Below, piece after piece: positions 17,392 to 26,439 of a DNA stretch of 64,000 bases. Position 1 is the first letter of the stretch. The number at the start of each line of letters is the position of its first letter. A program made the translations under genes and the position numbers. Source of the stretch: Pedobacter sp. AJM (GTDB taxonomy: Bacteria > Bacteroidota > Bacteroidia > Sphingobacteriales > Sphingobacteriaceae); NCBI RefSeq assembly GCF_002197755.1, contig NZ_NHOT01000001.1, positions 835,027 to 899,026 of the forward strand, given 5' to 3'. Below the pieces are notes generated by a model. It searched no databases and was not told the origin of the DNA. It saw only the letters and a list, made by a program, of their open reading frames with translations.

Positions 17392-17399
17392 CAAAGCTA
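17392..17399 (-). promoter_or_regulatory. TAnnTTTG -7 element of sdaA
   Basis: The complement strand reads TAGCTTTG, an exact match, 17 bases before the sdaA ATG at 17374. The position expected for -33 shows TTTC rather than TTTG. Confidence 0.42.
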
Positions 17400-17476
17400 T
17401 GATTGTTTTATTGAAACTGTAAAGAAATAATAATCAAAACATAATATAACAGACATATTTAATTCTTAAATCTAAT

Positions 17477-17484
17477 TAACTTTG
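17477..17484 (+). promoter_or_regulatory. TAnnTTTG -7 element abutting a start codon (leaderless candidate)
   Basis: TAACTTTG ends only four bases before the ATG at 17489, so transcription would begin at or inside the start codon. No -33 TTTG is evident. Confidence 0.45.
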
Positions 17485-17488
17485 ATCT

Positions 17489-18490
17489 ATGAAATTACGC
17501 TTTTTAATATTGTTTAGCTTATTAATTGTTACTTCGGTACAGGCCCAGAAAGCTCAAAATATTTATTATTTAAAAAACAATGGCGAACAAGTTCAAACAA
17601 AGGATAAAGCTGATTTTGTCAGAATTATCGAGGAACCTGATTCTGCTGATACCCGCTTCAAGCTTTTCGAGTTTTATAATAATGGTAAAAGGAAAAAGCT
17701 CGGTTATTTATCAGCTTTTGAGCCAAACTTAATTTACGAAGGTCACGTAATTGGTTATGATTCTTTAGGAAGAAGATCGGAAATAGTTAACTATAAAAAC
17801 GGAATGCCTTCTGGCAGTTCGCTATATTATCATAGTAATGGCAAACTCTACAGGGAAACGGAATACATTCCTATTGAAGCGCGGCCAAATCAGATGTTGG
17901 GAATAAATTCTTCTTTGGCAGATCTCATTTTTGGTACCAGTTTCAAAATAATATTTGATGCTGACTCTTCAGGAAAAGTTAATATTGAAAACGGAAAAGG
18001 CCATTTAAAAGTAGTTGATAAGTATAAAGAATTTGAAAAGGGTGAGGAAGGTGATTATTTGAATGGCATGAAAAATGGAGTATGGACAGGCTATGATACC
18101 CGAATGGGCTTAACATTTAAAGAAGTTTATGATGGGAACAAATTCATCTCCGGAGAAAGCTTAAAAGATGGAAAAACATATTCCTACACTTCGCCGCTGC
18201 AGGCTCCGGAATACAGAGGCGGAATAAAATCCTGGAATAACTTTATCGCAACAACAACAAAATATCCTCAGGATGCATACCGAAATGGAATAAGAGGAAC
18301 TGTTAAAACCAGTTTTGTTGTAGACGTTACAGGGAGAATTACTGATATTGTTATTGAGAAATCTGCAGATAGATCATTAGACGAGGAAGCCATAAGGGTC
18401 TTAAAATACTCCTCAAAATGGGAACCTGGTAAAGAGCGTGGCGTACCAGTTAAGGTAAAATATAATCAAAGTTTTAATTTTGCCTTTTAG
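17489..18490 (+). CDS. Exported TonB C-terminal domain protein with MORN-like repeats
   Basis: A 333-residue protein with a signal peptide (KLRFLILFSLLIVTSVQAQ). The middle carries repeated short motifs of the MORN/YwqK antitoxin type (YEGHVIGYDSLGRRSEIVNYKNGMPSGSSLYYHSNGKLYRE and later EGDYLNGMKNGVWTGYD). The C-terminal ~90 residues are a TonB-type domain (YPQDAYRNGIRGTVKTSFVVDVTGRITDIVIEKS, SLDEEAIRVLK). There is no N-terminal membrane anchor of classical TonB; the protein is likely periplasmic or outer-membrane-associated. Function unknown. It converges with the MgtC gene, 22 bases between stops. Confidence 0.8.
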   Translation: MKLRFLILFSLLIVTSVQAQKAQNIYYLKNNGEQVQTKDKADFVRIIEEPDSADTRFKLFEFYNNGKRKKLGYLSAFEPNLIYEGHVIGYDSLGRRSEIVNYKNGMPSGSSLYYHSNGKLYRETEYIPIEARPNQMLGINSSLADLIFGTSFKIIFDADSSGKVNIENGKGHLKVVDKYKEFEKGEEGDYLNGMKNGVWTGYDTRMGLTFKEVYDGNKFISGESLKDGKTYSYTSPLQAPEYRGGIKSWNNFIATTTKYPQDAYRNGIRGTVKTSFVVDVTGRITDIVIEKSADRSLDEEAIRVLKYSSKWEPGKERGVPVKVKYNQSFNFAF

Positions 18491-18512
18491 AAGGCTATTG
18501 ATACTAATTAAC

Positions 18513-19172
18513 CTAATAATCAAACTCCAGAATTTCCTTATCCTTTAACATTTGTTCCACAAACCGTTGGTGGTTTTGTGGTGTTCCGGTTGCGGTCCAG
18601 TTTCCGGTGATGACATGATTGACCAATTGGTGTTTGCCTCGTTGAGGCTTTAACTTATTTTCCCGAAAAACCTCCTCATAACTTTCTAAATCACCATGCG
18701 TATGTTGTTTTTTGACAATGCGATAGACCCTCTTGGTAAAACGACGATCGCCTATTTCTTCAACAAAAGGAAAAATAATCAAGGCCAGCAGCACCACACC
18801 GGTAACACCGATGGCCTGCTCGTAATATCCGGAACCAACAGCCATCCCAATGGCGGCAACGATCCAAATGATACAGGCAGTTGTTAAACCTTTAACCCGG
18901 TTTTCTTCCTTAAAAATTACGCCAGCGCCCAGGAAACCAATACCCGTAACAATATTCGAAGCAATGCGATCCTGGCTTGCAGGTCCGATTTTAATAGATA
19001 AGATCGTAAATAACGTGGCACCCAAGCCAATCATCATCATGGTTTTTAATCCGGCAGATTTGCTTCTGTATTCACGCTCGGCGCCTATTAAACCGCATAA
19101 TAATGTAGCCAGCAGGAATTTATTGACTTCACTTTGTGTAATAAAATGGCTGTTATCTAAAATTTCATTCAT
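18513..19172 (-). CDS. MgtC/SapB family membrane protein
   Basis: A 219-residue protein. The N-terminal half has four to five helices with the family signature LLCGLIGAEREYRSKSAGLKTMMMIGLGATLFT, DRIASNIVTGIGFLGAGVIF and VKGLTTACIIWIVAAIGMAVGSGYY. The C-terminal ~80 residues are soluble. In pathogens MgtC modulates F-type ATP synthase under Mg limitation; most bacterial homologs have an unassigned role. The stop is 22 bases from the converging TonB-like gene. Confidence 0.88.
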   Translation of the reverse strand: MNEILDNSHFITQSEVNKFLLATLLCGLIGAEREYRSKSAGLKTMMMIGLGATLFTILSIKIGPASQDRIASNIVTGIGFLGAGVIFKEENRVKGLTTACIIWIVAAIGMAVGSGYYEQAIGVTGVVLLALIIFPFVEEIGDRRFTKRVYRIVKKQHTHGDLESYEEVFRENKLKPQRGKHQLVNHVITGNWTATGTPQNHQRFVEQMLKDKEILEFDY

Positions 19173-19195
19173 TGCCCTAAATTAATGGAAGCAAA

Positions 19196-20215
19196 TTAAT
19201 AAAAATCGTAACATCTTAAGCCATTGGCACGGCCACCACTAGAACTATTTGGGAAATATTTTTCATACCCCACACCTATTTCAGACGTTCCGCCGGTATT
19301 GGAATAATTGATTTTAGAAGTGGTTGCATCGTGACTGATTCCTAACCTAAACTTTTCGCCATTGGTTCTTCTGTTGAAAATATCAAAAATGACTGAAAAA
19401 ACAATTGCATCGTTTCCATTTGAATTTCCATCATTCCGGTACCAGATCCCTGCGTTGACACCCGCATATTTGTATTGTGTGCCGATACTGAAGGAGTTTA
19501 CGTTTCCCTGTCTGTAAACCACCACTGAAGGGATCAGGTAGCTTCCATCCCGGTCATACTGATCTGGAATAAGGCTGAGTTTATAACTTAAGTTAGCGGA
19601 AATACGCATGGGCAATTTCGCCTGGAAGCCAGATAGAGACTCATCAGGCCGATTTAAATGATGCGCAGCTACACCTACCATAAACTTACCATAAACCAAA
19701 TTGGTACCCGCATTGGCATCCAGGTAAAAACGGCTATCAATAGCCGGCCTTTCTGCACCAGACACACTTCCGGGAATATAACCTGCATTGATATCAATCT
19801 GATCACCAAAAACCAGTTTATCCCAGTTTAATTTTTGGTTGGTTACACCAGCCTGCAAACCAAATGAAAGTGTAAAATCATCGCCACCAATAATATAAGA
19901 ATAACTGGCGGCTACATTGTTTTTTACCAGATAAGCTGTTCCTTCACTGCTCCGGTTAAAAATTAATCCAATTCCACTGTTCATGCGGTGCAGATTTAAA
20001 TCAGCCGATGCACTCATGTATGAAAAATCACTTGCCAAACCTGTCCATTGGTTTCTGTAAAGTGCATTAAACCTGATGTCACCTTCAAACTGACCGGTTA
20101 ATGCCGGATTTAAATAAATCGGTGCATTATAAAACTGCGAGTAAATATGATCCTGCCCTACCGAAATCAGCGGCAGTAGTAAAGCCAGCAAACATAATTT
20201 CATCCTCCTCATCAT
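19196..20215 (-). CDS. PorP/SprF family type IX secretion outer-membrane protein
   Basis: A 339-residue beta-barrel. A signal peptide (MKLCLLALLLPLISVGQ) is followed by the family opening DHIYSQFYNAPIYLNPALTGQFEGDIRFNALYRNQW. Alternating hydrophobic strands continue to the end. SprF-like proteins assist secretion or surface attachment of an adjacent SprB-type adhesin. The start codon overlaps the stop of the giant gene upstream (TAATG at 20217-20213), so the two are translationally coupled. Two in-frame ATGs (20215, 20212) and a third five codons in leave a small start ambiguity; the signal peptide begins at the third. Confidence 0.9.
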   Translation of the reverse strand: MMRRMKLCLLALLLPLISVGQDHIYSQFYNAPIYLNPALTGQFEGDIRFNALYRNQWTGLASDFSYMSASADLNLHRMNSGIGLIFNRSSEGTAYLVKNNVAASYSYIIGGDDFTLSFGLQAGVTNQKLNWDKLVFGDQIDINAGYIPGSVSGAERPAIDSRFYLDANAGTNLVYGKFMVGVAAHHLNRPDESLSGFQAKLPMRISANLSYKLSLIPDQYDRDGSYLIPSVVVYRQGNVNSFSIGTQYKYAGVNAGIWYRNDGNSNGNDAIVFSVIFDIFNRRTNGEKFRLGISHDATTSKINYSNTGGTSEIGVGYEKYFPNSSSGGRANGLRCYDFY

Positions 20216-23200
20216 TATCTTATTAAATATATTACTCCTGTTTTCCTTGGGGATGATGAATCATATGTCATCCCTTTCCATTCGGTGCCATTAATGAACT
20301 TAACCTCTATTTTCCAGTAATAAACACCTTGTGGCTGCTCTTTTCCGTTATACGTTCCGTCCCACCCTTCCAAGGGTGCGCCATCGTCCAGCTTCGAGCT
20401 TTCCCATAGAAGCTGCCCCCATTTATTAAAGACAGACATGGTCCATTCCTTAATCCCACGGCCCTTTGCTTTGAAAACCCTGATTTCATTTTTCGCGCTT
20501 GCCGGCATAAATGAATTTGGAACATTTAAATACCCGGGCACACCAATAATCCTAACCGACTGCACCGTGGTAGAGCTGCAGCCTTCCTTATTAAGCACCT
20601 TTAACGTAACGGTATAGGTACCTTCATTGCCATAAGTATGATTTGGATTTTGCAGTGTTGAAACAGCACCATCTCCAAATGTCCATTCCCAGCTTACTGA
20701 TCCGGTGCTCGTATCTTTAAAACCAAAGGAATAATTCGGGATTGATATTTCATTGCCAGGTGAAACGGCGAAGCCGGCAACCGGAGGTGCCACCACGCTA
20801 ATCGGCGAAGCCAGGGTAATGGTATTGGTACAGCCCAAAATGTTGGTTGCGGTTAAGCTTACAATAAAATTTCTACCTGCTCCGGTAAAAGTATGACTGG
20901 GTTCAAAAGCCGTTGAGGTTGTTCCATCTCCAAAATCCCAAAGGTAGCCTATGGCATTTTTACTGTTGTTCTTAAAATTCACGGTTAAGCCATCACAGCC
21001 ACTGGTTTTATCAGCAGTAAAACTGAGCTCGGGCTGAGCCAACACTTCAATTTCTTCAACAGTTGAGGCACTTGAGCAATCATTGGAAGCATAAAGTGTA
21101 ACCCTATATTTTCCGGCTGTTGTAAAGGTATGTGAAACGACTTCTGGAGCAACATTTCTCACTACCGTACTTCCATCTCCAAAGTCATACACAAAGGTAT
21201 TGGCACCTTTGGTATTATTAAAGAAATCAACTTTTAAAGGTGCGCAACCCCGCAACTGACTACTATTGACCACCATTTCTGCCGTAATATCATTTGGTGC
21301 CACATTAATGTTGTAGGAAGATTCATTGGTTCCGCATTCGTTAGTAGCAGTCATTTTCACCACATAGTTTGTTACAACGATGGTGTTGTAGGTGTGTGAT
21401 ACATTACTTTTATCCGTTTTTGTAAGTGTTGTTCCATCGCCAAAATCATAGGTATAGCTACTGTTATTTCCTAATGAAGTGTTGCTGAAAGTAACCGTAA
21501 AGGGTGAACATCCCGCTGTTTTATCAGGAGAAAAAACTGATATCGGCGCTGCTTTCACTAAAACCGTAGAGGTTTGTCTGCTCACGCCACAAGGTGTAGT
21601 CGCTTCCATTGTTACCGTATAAGTGATATCTCTCCCATTTAAATCGGCAGGGTAAACTACATCTGCAGGTTGAACCAGATTAGAAGTCGTTCCGTTACCG
21701 AAATCCCATCTAAAAGTTGCTGCAGTTAATGAATTTGAAGTATTCGTAAACCGCACATTAAGTGGGCCACACCCTTCTGTAACGCTTTGCGTATAAGCTG
21801 CTGTAACATCTTGCCGGGTTGAAAAAGTATGAGAAAACTCATCACTGTTACAGCCTAAACTGCTGGTGACGACCAACTTGATCACTACAGATTGATTTTC
21901 ACCTGTAATGGTATAACCTGGAAAATTAATACCTGTACCAATTTGCCCATTGTTGGCAAACCAGGTATAAGTAGCATTCCGATCCGGATAAGCGATTGCA
22001 GTAATGTTGGCCGTACTCAATTCAAAAGGAACACAGCCTTTATCAATAGTATAAGTAAACGCTGCCTTTGCAGGTAGATTTACTGTAATTTTAACTTGAT
22101 TACTGATGATTGCAGAACAAGAGCCACTAACCACAGCTCGCCTGTAATAGATTGTTGCTGTAGGTACAGGAGGGGTAAAATTGATGTCAGTTGCGCCAGA
22201 CACATCCGTCCAGGTCGTTCCGTTTAAACTGGTTTGCCATTGGTAAGTATAAGTTCCGTTTCCGCCACCCGGCACAGAACCAGTTAGCGGCGCTGCTGCA
22301 GCACCTATACAAATGGTCTGATCTGCAGTAATTGTATTATTGGTTAATGCAGGTAAAACAACCACCTCAACGCTATTGCTTTCTGATGTACAGATATTGC
22401 TGTTAATTAATCTGCGGTAGAAAGTAGAAGCTGTTACAGTTAAAGTTAGGTCTTTACTGGTTGCAGCAGATATATTTGACCATGTATTCCCGTCAATACT
22501 GCTTTGCCATTGATAGCTATATGTACCATTTCCTCCGGTCGGCGTACTTCCGGTGATCGTTGTACTCTGCCCATAGCAAACAGGGATGGCAGACGTAGAA
22601 ACACTATTGGTTACAGGTAGAAAATAGGTAACTGTTGTTTCTGATACTGATGGCGGACAACCTGTAAATCCCGAGATGGCCCAACTGAACCTGTAAGTTT
22701 GTCCGGGCACTAATCCTGTTACAGGGGTATTAAACAAGGTTGGATCAGCAATCACCACATCACTTTGCCCGGAAACAAGGGTCCATAAACCAGTATTAGG
22801 TGATGGATCATTTCCGCTTAAAATAATGGTATTGCCACTACATAAGCTCTGGTTTGCACCCGCATTTGAAACTACAGTTGCTGGATTAATGGTAATAGTA
22901 GTTACTGATGATTGCGCTTCTGAGCAAGGAAAACTCTGAACGATGGCCCTGAATTTGGTGGTTACCGTGAGGTTTGAAAAAACATATGGATTTGCCCTTG
23001 AGCTTAAGCCTGCCCATGTCACACCATTATCTATGGACATTTCCCATCTTAAGATATCGCCAACCTGACCTGTTAAAGCAATTGCACCATTATTTGCACC
23101 GGCGCACAATGTTAAGTCATTACCGGTTGTACCACCAACACTTGGGAGATTTACCCTGATCACTACATCATCACTGCTATTGCTGCAATTCTGATCACTG

Positions 23201-26142
23201 ATGGTCCAACGTAAAGTATAACTGTTGCCGCCAACTAAATCAGAAATTACTGCATTGTTCTTAGTATCATCATCAAAAGTAATGGTTGTCGGCGCAGAAA
23301 CCACAGTCCACTTGCCCGTTCCCACCACCGGAACATTTCCTTTTAAGGTATAGGTTGAAGCATTACAAATGGATTCGTCCGGCCCGGCACTGGCTAATGT
23401 GGGCGTTGGTAAAACTGTAACGGTAATAGATGTTGATGCTCCGGTACAACCGCCTGCAGAAACCGGAGTAATCGTATAGGTTACTGTTTCGCTAGTGGTT
23501 CCGGTATTGATTAAAATATCATTAATCTGAGTTGCCGCAGTGGCAACAGGACGGTTGCTGTTTCCAGTAATGGTACCTGTTGCTGCGCTGGTATAAGTAT
23601 AATTAACATTGGTCAATGCCGAAGTTAAGGTGATGGCAGAAGATGTACTGCTACAAATGGTTTGATTGGCAGCTGTAGCGACCACGTCAGGATTTGGAGT
23701 AACAGTAACCACAAAGTTAAATGGAGCGCCATCACAACCATCTTTTTGGGGTGTAATGATATACGTTACAGTTCCGTTAGAAACCGGATCATTATTCACC
23801 AGTACATCGTTGATCATACCTGTTCCAGATGCCGTAACTCCGGTTACATTAGCAGATCCGGTAGCCGTCCAGTTAAATGTGGTACCGCTAACTAATCCTG
23901 TTGGGGTATAATCAACATTTTTTCTTGTACAGATAGATTTTCTTGCTGCACTGTTTACGCTAATATCAGGTTTTATCCTTAATACGATTTCATCCTCAAT
24001 CTGGTTACAGGGTGGTGCCAGTGTAGTGGTTGCTCTTAAGATTAAGTTTACGGTGCCATTGGCTTTCTCTGCTGCCGTTGGAGTATACACTGCATTCAGG
24101 TCATTTCGGCTTGGTGTAAATACGCCTAAACCACCTATCCACGTCTGGGTACTTACGGTACCCGTAATGGTTCCAGCCAGATTAAAACTGGTGCCCGTAA
24201 AACATAAACTTTGATCTTCGCCTGCATTAATCACTGGTGCAGTACTGAAGGTTAATTTTTGTGTTTTGGATACTGTTCCGCAGTTATTTTTGTGGGTAAC
24301 GGTAATATTGTACTCATCATAATTATCAAATTTTATGGAAGGGTATTTGGAATTTGCTGTTGTTCCATTGGTAAAGCTATATGTTCCAGATCCGGTAGGT
24401 GTAACTGTCCAGGTATAGGTATCTGCCAGGTCCTGATAAGTTCCCGAAATTAATGTACGCGTTGGTCCGGTGGTGGTATTATTAAAATCATAAGTTGTCA
24501 GATTACAAAGGGTAATATCAGGAGAAAGTGTGGCTGTTGGTAACTCATTAACAATAACCGTTTGCGGGGCAGATGCCACTAAGCCACATGATGGAGTAGA
24601 AATATTTAAAGTGATGGTATAAATACCCGGATTTGTAAATATAAATGCAGGTTCTTTGCTTGATGCATTAGTTCCATTCGCATACGTTACAGCAGGAGAA
24701 ACATTCCAAGAGTAGGTATTGGCCGCTTCACAAATATTATCCAGTACAGATAAATCGGTAGCGGTTAAGGTAGTCCCTGCGCAGATGGTGGTTTGCGGCA
24801 GTGAAAATGCTGGTTTCGGGGGATCCTGAATACAAATCTGCATCTCTACAGGATCAGCATTACAAGCGCCTGAACTGTTTGATTCCAGGCGAATAGTATG
24901 CACGCCATGTGTTAAAAATCTGGTAATAAGATTGTATGAACGTGGCTTGTTAGCTTGTTCAATTGCCCCATCCACAAACCAGTTATAGGTAACATTATTG
25001 GGTGCACAGGCCGGCGTATTGGTATCCGGATTTTCCCCTAAAATAGATGTATTGTAAAATGTGACATCCGTATTGGTACAGGATGGCGTTTGATACGTGA
25101 AGGCATTCATGGGTTTAACCACTACCTTCGCCGATGAAGAAACCGGTGTTCCTACGGTACCGCAAAAATCATTTGATACATTTATGGTCACAGGAAATGC
25201 ATTGTAAATGGTACCTGCACTGGTTACTGAATTGCTACCGCATGATGACCTGGTATATGGATGTGTTACTTTTCCTGAATTATTAATAATATCGCATAAG
25301 GTATAAACCGTTTGGCTTCCGTCTCCCCAGCTAATGGTATAACGGTTACCTGGAAAGTTGTTCTGAATACCTGCCGGAGAAGTATAATCCACGTTGAATT
25401 CTAACGCGCCTAGGGGCAGGCATACAATGTTATTACCAGAAGTGCCAAATGCGGTAATGGTTCTGTTATTCACCAGCAAATAAGCTTTGGTCCCGATTGT
25501 ACCATTGGGCATAGTCGCTGTGGCGATAATGGTATATTGGGTCTGATCAGCCGTAAAAGTTTGATTGGGATTAGTAAAAGTGAGGGTTGATGTACTTCCA
25601 GATGATTCATTTTTAATAGCCGCTGTAACTGCTGCTGTTGCCGTAGATTCATTACTGATGATAAATGAATTATTAGGTCTGCTTACACAAGTGCCAAAGG
25701 TTTCATTATTTGAGGAATTAAGATACGAGGTTACCAACCTGGCTTGTACCGAAGGTCCGGCTTTTATTTCAAAGGCCGAAGATGCATTGCTGACTGAAAC
25801 GGGTTGTGTGGTTTTTACCCTTACCTTATACCCTATTCCCGGTACCACTCCTGTAGCTGGGATGATCCCATTTACATAAGTACTATAAAATCCCGAGTAA
25901 GTGCCGATTAACTTTTCTGTACTAAAGTCTCCATTTTGGTCAGATAAGTAAAGTTGAAACGTATTGCCTTGTTGCGTACAACCATTGGCAATGCTGAATG
26001 GAACTGCTATAGTGCTTCCGGGGGTGAAAGGACCTGCATTTACGGCACCAATGTTGATCTGTGTATAACCGGCGAAGGAAATAAAAAACAGCACAACAAA
26101 TAGCACAAAAACCGGCCATTTCCGTTTCAAACAGATCTTCAT
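20215..26142 (-). CDS. Giant PKD/Ig-repeat surface protein with type-B T9SS C-terminal domain
   Basis: A secreted protein of about 1975 residues. A signal peptide (KRKWPVFVLFVVLFFISFAGYTQ) is followed by ~1100 residues of Ig-like and PKD-like beta domains, with two near-duplicate modules (NGTYSYQWQSSIDGNTW and NGTYTYQWQTSLNGTTW). About six PKD domains follow (YDFGDGTT, YDFGDGST, LWDFGDGTT, WTFGDGAV). The C-terminal ~90 residues are the gliding-motility-associated CTD-B sorting domain (VPNSFMPASAKNEIRVF to EGWDGTYNGKEQPQGVYYWKI). It is cargo for the type IX secretion system and is partnered with the SprF-like gene. The frame stays open to a GTG at 26154, but the ATG at 26142 precedes the signal peptide directly. 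Confidence 0.9.
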   Translation of the reverse strand: MKICLKRKWPVFVLFVVLFFISFAGYTQINIGAVNAGPFTPGSTIAVPFSIANGCTQQGNTFQLYLSDQNGDFSTEKLIGTYSGFYSTYVNGIIPATGVVPGIGYKVRVKTTQPVSVSNASSAFEIKAGPSVQARLVTSYLNSSNNETFGTCVSRPNNSFIISNESTATAAVTAAIKNESSGSTSTLTFTNPNQTFTADQTQYTIIATATMPNGTIGTKAYLLVNNRTITAFGTSGNNIVCLPLGALEFNVDYTSPAGIQNNFPGNRYTISWGDGSQTVYTLCDIINNSGKVTHPYTRSSCGSNSVTSAGTIYNAFPVTINVSNDFCGTVGTPVSSSAKVVVKPMNAFTYQTPSCTNTDVTFYNTSILGENPDTNTPACAPNNVTYNWFVDGAIEQANKPRSYNLITRFLTHGVHTIRLESNSSGACNADPVEMQICIQDPPKPAFSLPQTTICAGTTLTATDLSVLDNICEAANTYSWNVSPAVTYANGTNASSKEPAFIFTNPGIYTITLNISTPSCGLVASAPQTVIVNELPTATLSPDITLCNLTTYDFNNTTTGPTRTLISGTYQDLADTYTWTVTPTGSGTYSFTNGTTANSKYPSIKFDNYDEYNITVTHKNNCGTVSKTQKLTFSTAPVINAGEDQSLCFTGTSFNLAGTITGTVSTQTWIGGLGVFTPSRNDLNAVYTPTAAEKANGTVNLILRATTTLAPPCNQIEDEIVLRIKPDISVNSAARKSICTRKNVDYTPTGLVSGTTFNWTATGSANVTGVTASGTGMINDVLVNNDPVSNGTVTYIITPQKDGCDGAPFNFVVTVTPNPDVVATAANQTICSSTSSAITLTSALTNVNYTYTSAATGTITGNSNRPVATAATQINDILINTGTTSETVTYTITPVSAGGCTGASTSITVTVLPTPTLASAGPDESICNASTYTLKGNVPVVGTGKWTVVSAPTTITFDDDTKNNAVISDLVGGNSYTLRWTISDQNCSNSSDDVVIRVNLPSVGGTTGNDLTLCAGANNGAIALTGQVGDILRWEMSIDNGVTWAGLSSRANPYVFSNLTVTTKFRAIVQSFPCSEAQSSVTTITINPATVVSNAGANQSLCSGNTIILSGNDPSPNTGLWTLVSGQSDVVIADPTLFNTPVTGLVPGQTYRFSWAISGFTGCPPSVSETTVTYFLPVTNSVSTSAIPVCYGQSTTITGSTPTGGNGTYSYQWQSSIDGNTWSNISAATSKDLTLTVTASTFYRRLINSNICTSESNSVEVVVLPALTNNTITADQTICIGAAAAPLTGSVPGGGNGTYTYQWQTSLNGTTWTDVSGATDINFTPPVPTATIYYRRAVVSGSCSAIISNQVKITVNLPAKAAFTYTIDKGCVPFELSTANITAIAYPDRNATYTWFANNGQIGTGINFPGYTITGENQSVVIKLVVTSSLGCNSDEFSHTFSTRQDVTAAYTQSVTEGCGPLNVRFTNTSNSLTAATFRWDFGNGTTSNLVQPADVVYPADLNGRDITYTVTMEATTPCGVSRQTSTVLVKAAPISVFSPDKTAGCSPFTVTFSNTSLGNNSSYTYDFGDGTTLTKTDKSNVSHTYNTIVVTNYVVKMTATNECGTNESSYNINVAPNDITAEMVVNSSQLRGCAPLKVDFFNNTKGANTFVYDFGDGSTVVRNVAPEVVSHTFTTAGKYRVTLYASNDCSSASTVEEIEVLAQPELSFTADKTSGCDGLTVNFKNNSKNAIGYLWDFGDGTTSTAFEPSHTFTGAGRNFIVSLTATNILGCTNTITLASPISVVAPPVAGFAVSPGNEISIPNYSFGFKDTSTGSVSWEWTFGDGAVSTLQNPNHTYGNEGTYTVTLKVLNKEGCSSTTVQSVRIIGVPGYLNVPNSFMPASAKNEIRVFKAKGRGIKEWTMSVFNKWGQLLWESSKLDDGAPLEGWDGTYNGKEQPQGVYYWKIEVKFINGTEWKGMTYDSSSPRKTGVIYLIR

Positions 26143-26370
26143 AGTCGCAAACACGTAGGGGGAATGATTAATTCTGTTTATTTAAGCGCGCAAACACCTT
26201 CTAATGTTGTATGATTTCATCCTCATCCTAACGTTTACACATTTCTTAAATATTAATGTAAAGTACGATATTTTTGTATAATAATTGCAATTTTTAGTAT
26301 GAAGACGAACAAAATGAATGAATCAATATTAATCTAAATGTTGGGCAACTTTCTTTAAGACTCCATGGGC

Positions 26371-26411
26371 AAAAAAAAACCCGGAAACTTATAGCCTCCG
26401 GGAATTTTTTT
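26371..26411 (-). terminator. Intrinsic terminator after groEL
   Basis: CCCGGA (26380-26385) pairs with TCCGGG (26397-26402), flanked by an A-run on the left and a T-run on the right, so it may work on both strands. It closes groESL. The rest of the gap up to the giant gene (26155-26370) shows no gene. Confidence 0.8.
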
Positions 26412-26439
26412 ATACGAAATGATTTCGCCACAAGTGATA

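Noticed and set aside
22000..26000. Several + strand open frames inside the giant T9SS gene
   Set aside because: They are antisense shadows of Thr/Val-rich repeat coding sequence with no family resemblance or promoter.
20310..26100. Repeats in the giant gene considered as a mobile element or CRISPR
   Set aside because: They are diverged protein domain repeats in a continuous frame, not regularly spaced identical units.
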